Shown here in pieces: positions 61,963 through 64,000 of a DNA stretch of 64,000 bases (position 1 is the stretch's first letter; every line of letters starts with the position of its first letter). Made by a program: the position numbers and the translations under genes. Origin of the DNA: Bacteroidaceae bacterium. GTDB lineage: Bacteria > Bacteroidota > Bacteroidia > Bacteroidales > Bacteroidaceae. The notes under the pieces are model-generated. The model ran no database searches. It was not told the origin of the DNA and saw only the letters and a program-made list of their open reading frames with translations. The stretch lies in contig CABIVS010000007.1 of assembly GCA_902362375.1 (NCBI GenBank), positions 62,001 through 126,000 of the forward strand. Reading direction: 5' to 3'.

Positions 61963-64000
61963 TCAATCTACTATATCCAGCTTATTCTTCTCTGCTTTCC
62001 CATACTGTTTCACCAATACACTTACGCCTCCTTTCAACAGTTCGGGAGTCGCCTCCATAGTGATAACCTTTTCTTCGCCCGGCATCAACGTCACATAATT
62101 ATCGGACATAATAATTGGAAGTATTCTTTTCTGCGTAGCCTTATTAACAAGCCTCACCCGATTAGCAAAAGCCACAGTCCCGGAATTGTTCTTTACAACA
62201 ATCTTCATCTTTCCGTCAGACATCGATTTATCCACCAATCGGCAAGACAAATCGGCCTCTGGGAGTGTATTCAGCAATTTATAATCAAGATCATTCACAC
62301 CATTCCGCCAATAGAAGTTTTCAGAGATTAGATTACCTTTGGCATCTGTCAGTTCCAACTTGATAAAATGAAGCGGAGTCAGTTCTTCTATCTCTTTTGG
62401 TTTCTCACCGTAGATTTCGAATTCGAACAATGAATATCCGAACTGTGTAGCACGGCTGATGCCTGCCAGTTTCACATAACGTGCTGTAACTGGTTCCAAT
62501 TCAATCTGTTCAGTACCACCTCTTCCATCTTTGTTGACATAAACGGTTTTCCATTCTTGCGCATCATTCGATACTTGCAGTTCGTATTTCTTAGCACAAG
62601 CTGCCTCCCATTTCAAAATAACCTTTTCTATCTTTTCTTCTCTACCAAGATCAATGTATATCCATTGAGGATCACTGTATGCACTTTCCCAACGACTTCC
62701 CGCTCCTCCGTCAGTAACCATTGAAGCACTTTTAGAGGCACCTGCTGAAGAAGAAGCTACAGCCTTCTTTCCATAAGCCAGATTGAAAGGATTAAAGTTC
62801 AAAGAAAATGCTTCTGTAATGTTACTGGCTGCCACATCGACCTGCTTTGTTTGTCCATAGGCCGATACTTCTTTTCCATTCAGGTCATAAATCGTTGCCT
62901 TAGCTATTGCACCTTTCAAGTCCTTTGCTGTAGTATTTATTACTTTTATGCTGTTATTGGAAGCATTCCATTGGATATGCAAAGGTTCACAAGCCTTTTT
63001 TGCTCCCCAATAAGCGCCTGTAGGATCGTAATAATAGTCGTAAGTCTGCCATACAAACGAGGGATAAGCCGGATGACTCATCCAGATCAGAAGTCCGGCT
63101 GCATCATTCCACATTTTATCGTTCCAAGCCTCATACATACCTTTCATCACTTCGAGATTCAGCATTTGCGCTTTCTCGCAGAATTCTTCCAGTCCGGATG
63201 ATTCTCCGTACTGTGTGTTCACTGAATTCTTATAATTAACCGGGTTGGCATTAGACGCTTCCTTACCGAAGAAATGTTTGTTCCATACATTGTCATCATC
63301 ATTCTTCAACTGCTCATCAGTAGGCAGAGGCCACCAGTCTTTTTGCGGGATAAACTCTTTGATGCTTTCAAATGTGGGGAAAGTGGCCGTTCCTATTTCT
63401 GTACGCATACCGTAACCGTGATCAATACCGTATGGATAAGCCGGTGTATTAAATGCCAGATTACTGCCTGAAGTTTCAAAATGGTGTCTTGGAGGTTGAT
63501 TTCCCCACCAACCACTTCCGGACAGTCCATCCTGATTGGAGCAAGACTTATACATACGGTCATTATTGTCCTCTTTCGCAATCATTTCACGCAGGTAATT
63601 ATCCAAATCAGGTGCCGGATGCGTTTCATTTGCTCCACACCAAATAGCTATGGAAGGATGGTTTCTAAGGCGTCTGACTTTATCAAGGGCATTCGCTTTA
63701 AATGCTTCCGGTTGCGCCACGTCATTGTATGCTACATATAACCAGAAATCATTCCATACCATAATCCCATATTTATCACAATAATCATAAAACTCATCAT
63801 CAGTAACACACCCTGTCCATAGACGGATCATATTGTAATTCATTTCCTTATGAAGTCTGATTTTCGTTTCATACTCTTTACCCTGACAGCGAAGCAGATA
63901 TTCGCTCATTCCCCAGTTTCCACCTTTCAGATAGATCTTCTGTCCGTTGATAAAGAATGTAAGAACAGGATATCCCACTACATTATCGACCATTTTGTAC
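61963..64000 (-). CDS. GH2 enzyme (exo-beta-mannosidase/glucosaminidase type) with F5/8C module, N-terminus beyond the window
   Basis: The frame is open to the right edge; the ATG at 63993 is internal, because the sequence there begins in the middle of a GH2 protein. About 678 residues are visible. Numbering from that ATG, the GH2 barrel shows the acid/base Glu123 in IAIWCGANETHPAPD and the nucleophile Glu199 in GMRTEIGTATFPTF. An F5/8 type C (CBM32-like) module is at about 410-535 (NLAYGKKAVASSSAGASKSASMVTDGGAGSRWESAYSDPQWIYIDLG), inserted before the last beta domains. The barrel start (FINGQKIYLKGGNWGMSEYLLR) is of the exo-beta-D-glucosaminidase/beta-mannosidase kind. The SGNH gene follows without a gap. 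Beta-mannosidase activity would suit the GH92/GH130 partners, but this is inference. Confidence 0.9.
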   Translation of the reverse strand, partial: YKMVDNVVGYPVLTFFINGQKIYLKGGNWGMSEYLLRCQGKEYETKIRLHKEMNYNMIRLWTGCVTDDEFYDYCDKYGIMVWNDFWLYVAYNDVAQPEAFKANALDKVRRLRNHPSIAIWCGANETHPAPDLDNYLREMIAKEDNNDRMYKSCSNQDGLSGSGWWGNQPPRHHFETSGSNLAFNTPAYPYGIDHGYGMRTEIGTATFPTFESIKEFIPQKDWWPLPTDEQLKNDDDNVWNKHFFGKEASNANPVNYKNSVNTQYGESSGLEEFCEKAQMLNLEVMKGMYEAWNDKMWNDAAGLLIWMSHPAYPSFVWQTYDYYYDPTGAYWGAKKACEPLHIQWNASNNSIKVINTTAKDLKGAIAKATIYDLNGKEVSAYGQTKQVDVAASNITEAFSLNFNPFNLAYGKKAVASSSAGASKSASMVTDGGAGSRWESAYSDPQWIYIDLGREEKIEKVILKWEAACAKKYELQVSNDAQEWKTVYVNKDGRGGTEQIELEPVTARYVKLAGISRATQFGYSLFEFEIYGEKPKEIEELTPLHFIKLELTDAKGNLISENFYWRNGVNDLDYKLLNTLPEADLSCRLVDKSMSDGKMKIVVKNNSGTVAFANRVRLVNKATQKRILPIIMSDNYVTLMPGEEKVITMEATPELLKGGVSVLVKQYGKAEKNKLDIVD

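Noticed and set aside
1..64000. Insertion sequences, integrases, tRNA or rRNA genes
   Set aside because: No transposase or integrase signature and no tRNA- or rRNA-like sequence was recognised by eye; a tRNA scan would settle the tRNA part.

Overview
This window looks like a chromosomal segment of a gut Bacteroides of the thetaiotaomicron/ovatus kind. Evidence for this is SusC/SusD pairs, a hybrid two-component regulator fused to an AraC output domain, a MurF-alanine racemase fusion, TatA and TatC without TatB, and several matches to the Bacteroides primary promoter (TTTG, about 20 bases, TAnnTTTG). No rRNA, tRNA, transposase, integrase or CRISPR array was seen. From memory, not from a search, the left half follows the gene order of the B. 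thetaiotaomicron pectin locus and its neighbours (about BT4097-BT4114).

Left, 1-17.2 kb: pectin utilisation. The tail of a SusC, a SusD and a surface lipoprotein run rightwards. They converge at a shared terminator on a large hybrid sensor (HTCS). Leftward enzyme genes follow: a CE12-CE8 fusion, a second CE8 pectin methylesterase and a GH105 unsaturated uronyl hydrolase, all with signal peptides. Divergent from GH105 are an orphan galactitol-type PTS IIC permease, a KduI isomerase that carries a signal peptide, and a hexuronate-type MFS transporter. Together they suggest that unsaturated galacturonate is released, and perhaps already isomerised, in the periplasm before uptake. Two gaps carry direct repeats with a 22-base period, a plausible spacing for an AraC-type operator.

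Middle, 17.2-30.8 kb: housekeeping genes. These are a candidate small RNA, a Dna2-like nuclease-helicase, tatC, tatA, the murF-alr fusion, a GSCFA protein, dxs, trkA and trkH. Several dispersed inverted or tandem repeats lie between them, and a heptamer repeat lies in frame inside murF-alr.

Right, 30.8-64 kb: a second, all-leftward polysaccharide utilisation locus entering from beyond the right edge. In transcription order it holds a GH2 enzyme with an F5/8C module (cut by the edge), an SGNH esterase, a GH78 rhamnosidase, a repeat-filled 1-kb gap, a GH31 enzyme, then SusD, DUF5004, DUF4961, SusC, SusD, SusC, a second SGNH, a DUF4185-like propeller, a sialate-O-acetylesterase-like protein, two GH92 alpha-mannosidases, a GH130 enzyme and a third SGNH. 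The mix suggests an acylated glycan containing mannose and rhamnose, perhaps glucose, but the substrate cannot be fixed from sequence. No regulator for this locus is in the window.
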